DNA from: JANMDU01 sp031376455
GTDB taxonomy: Bacteria > Pseudomonadota > Gammaproteobacteria > Burkholderiales > Burkholderiaceae_C
Assembly: GCA_031376455.1 (NCBI GenBank)
Contig: JANMDU010000131.1
Coordinates: 1 to 30,492 of the forward strand
Direction: 5' to 3'
DNA length: 30,492 nucleotides
This document shows positions 28,991 to 30,492 of the stretch, piece after piece; within the stretch, counting starts at the first letter, position 1; each line of letters opens with the position of its first letter. Made by a program: the position numbers and the translations under genes. The notes below the pieces were generated by a model. That model searched no databases, was not told where the DNA came from, and worked only from the letters and a program-made list of their open reading frames with translations.

Positions 28991-30490
28991 ATGGAAGAAC
29001 TCCAAGCGTTGTTTCAGGGCTTCTCGGTGGCCATGTCGCCCGTCAACATCGGGTTGATGTTTCTAGGTATTGTGCTGGGTATTTTGATTGGCGTGCTGCC
29101 CGGCTTGGGCGGCGCGAATGGTGTGGCTATTTTGTTGCCACTGACGTTCAGCATGAACCCGGTATCCGGCATTATTTTGCTCTCCTGCATTTACTGGGGC
29201 GCTTTGTTTGGTGGTGCGATTACTTCAATCCTTTTCAACATCCCAGGCGAGCCTTGGTCTGTGGCCACCACGTTTGACGGTTATCCGATGGCGCAGCAAG
29301 GCCAAGCCGGCCAGGCGCTTACAGCAGCATTCACATCCTCCTTCATCGGTGCTTTTGTGGCAGTGGTGATGATTACTTTTCTAGCGCCATTGGTTGCCAA
29401 ATTCGCGCTCAAATTTGGCCCGCCTGAATTCTTTGCCGTTCAGCTTCTGACGTTTTGCAGCTTCGTCGGCATGAGCAAAGGCGCGCCTTGGAAAACGCTG
29501 GCCGCGATGTTTTTGGGCTTCACGCTCGCAGCCATTGGTATGGACAACGTCACCGGGCAGCTGCGCCTGACATTTGGTTTTGCGCCGATGATGAAAGGCT
29601 TCGACTTTCTGATTGCAGTCATAGGCTTGTTTGGCATCGGCGAGATATTGCTGACGATGGAAGAAGGGCTGGCCTTTAAAGGAAAAAATGGAAAGATTGA
29701 CGGCAAGGTGGTGTTAGAAACTTGGAAGAAACTGCCCCGCTATTGGCTCACCTACGTGCGCAGTTCAGCTGTCGGTTGCTGGATGGGCATCACACCCGGC
29801 GGCGCAACGCCAGCCTCTTTTATGGGCTACGGCATTGCCAAGCGTTTCTCAAAGAATCCTGAAAAGTTTGGAAAAGGTGAGATTGAAGGCGTGCTCGCTC
29901 CTGAGACTGCCGCTCACGCTGCGGGCACAGCAGCCCTGCTGCCGATGTTGACGCTGGGCATCCCCGGCTCGCCTACAGCGGCTGTCTTGCTTGGCGGTTT
30001 GCTGGTCTGGGGATTACAGCCCGGGCCCTTGCTTTTCGTTGAGCAAAAAGACTTTGTCTGGGGTTTGATCGCCAGCATGTATTTGGGCAACGTCGTTGGA
30101 CTGATTGTTGTGTTGCTAACCGTGCCTTGGTTTGCCGCGATTTTGCGCATTCCATTTTCTATCATTGCACCCGTGATTTTGGTGATTTGCGCGGTCGGTG
30201 CTTACACCGTTCACAGCTCCATGTTTGATGTGTGGTTGATGTTGGGCTTTGGTGTGATGGGCTATGTGTTTAAAAAGCTCGACTATCCTCTGGCCCCGCT
30301 CGTTTTGGCTTTGGTGTTGGGCGACATGGCAGAAAACGCATTCAGGCAATCATTGCTGGGCTCAAGCGGCAGCATGATGGTTTTTGTGTCGAATCCACTG
30401 GTGGCTAGCATCACGGCTCTGGCCTTGATCATGCTGTTTTGGCCGCTGATTGGCGCGATCATGAAACGTATGAAAACGAAGGCAGCATGA
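28991..30490 (+). CDS. tctA: Tripartite tricarboxylate transporter, large permease (TctA type)
   Basis: 499 residues with about 11-12 membrane helices, complete to TGA at 30488-30490. It shows the signature LGILIGVLPGLGGANGVAIL at the N-terminus, the conserved ILFNIPGEPWSVATTFDGYP, and TALAP-type permease segments including LLPMLTLGIPGSPTAAVLLG and GLQPGPLLF. TctA forms the transport channel using the ion gradient, with TctB as partner. Confidence 0.97.
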   Translation: MEELQALFQGFSVAMSPVNIGLMFLGIVLGILIGVLPGLGGANGVAILLPLTFSMNPVSGIILLSCIYWGALFGGAITSILFNIPGEPWSVATTFDGYPMAQQGQAGQALTAAFTSSFIGAFVAVVMITFLAPLVAKFALKFGPPEFFAVQLLTFCSFVGMSKGAPWKTLAAMFLGFTLAAIGMDNVTGQLRLTFGFAPMMKGFDFLIAVIGLFGIGEILLTMEEGLAFKGKNGKIDGKVVLETWKKLPRYWLTYVRSSAVGCWMGITPGGATPASFMGYGIAKRFSKNPEKFGKGEIEGVLAPETAAHAAGTAALLPMLTLGIPGSPTAAVLLGGLLVWGLQPGPLLFVEQKDFVWGLIASMYLGNVVGLIVVLLTVPWFAAILRIPFSIIAPVILVICAVGAYTVHSSMFDVWLMLGFGVMGYVFKKLDYPLAPLVLALVLGDMAENAFRQSLLGSSGSMMVFVSNPLVASITALALIMLFWPLIGAIMKRMKTKAA

Positions 30491-30492
30491 CC

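Noticed and set aside
1..30492. CRISPR array, insertion sequence with transposase, rRNA
   Set aside because: No regularly spaced direct repeats, no transposase frame and no rRNA-like stretch were seen. The repeats present are scattered palindromes.

Overview
The window looks like the chromosome of a betaproteobacterium of the order Burkholderiales, most likely Comamonadaceae (Polaromonas/Rhodoferax/Limnohabitans-like). The basis is the urt/ure gene set, two Bug/TctC-type receptors, the ValS and UreC sequence style, and short palindromic repeat families that I recall from that family. No database search was possible, so genus-level placement is inference.

Left flank (1-6719): the 3' part of valS (+), then a minus-strand run of cysM, a NUDIX hydrolase and a TusA-like sulfur carrier; tRNA-Leu(CAA) with its own terminator; an unrecognised protein resembling a degenerate histidine kinase plus receiver (+); and xerD (-). 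Next come an orphan Bug/TctC receptor (-) and an AEC-family permease (+).

Centre (8821-25737): a urea uptake and hydrolysis locus in an unusual arrangement. ureD (+) stands alone, cut off from the other urease genes by the urea ABC transporter urtABCDE (-). urtA and ureA diverge from a 229-bp region with two good sigma-54 (-24/-12) promoters, one in each direction, and several TGCACC/GGTGCA half-sites of NtrC type. This suggests nitrogen-limitation control of transporter and enzyme together. ureA, a small His-containing membrane protein, ureB and ureC follow. The cluster is then interrupted for about 5.1 kb before ureE, ureF and ureG resume.

The interruption (18355-23466) is the most interesting part. 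It starts at a perfect 30-nt palindrome after ureC. It carries a compact secreted polymorphic toxin (signal peptide, Rhs core end, intein-like Hint domain, HH-motif toxin tip) with an adjacent candidate immunity gene, a small secreted peptide sharing a leader block with the toxin, a zinc-ribbon/glutaredoxin membrane protein, and three toxin-antitoxin pairs in tandem (YefM/YoeB, VapB/VapC and an addiction-module antitoxin with a ParE/RelE toxin). A diverged copy of the first 15 codons of ureE lies between the second and third pairs, so the boundary has been rearranged at least once.

Right flank (25755-30490): an Rhizobium-etli-type asparaginase, convergent YaeQ, and a complete tripartite tricarboxylate transporter (tctC-tctB-tctA).

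A short repeat family (core GCCGGCATA, 3-7 nt, CTGCGCAG, 2-3 nt, GCTAT) recurs at least nine times. Several copies lie inside or at the ends of genes: the signal peptide between ureA and ureB, the ureG stop and the following start codon, ureF, the Hint domain, and the two leader peptides. Two other palindromic families are inserted in frame in valS and urtC. The locus therefore seems shaped by small repeats that have been turned into protein sequence.
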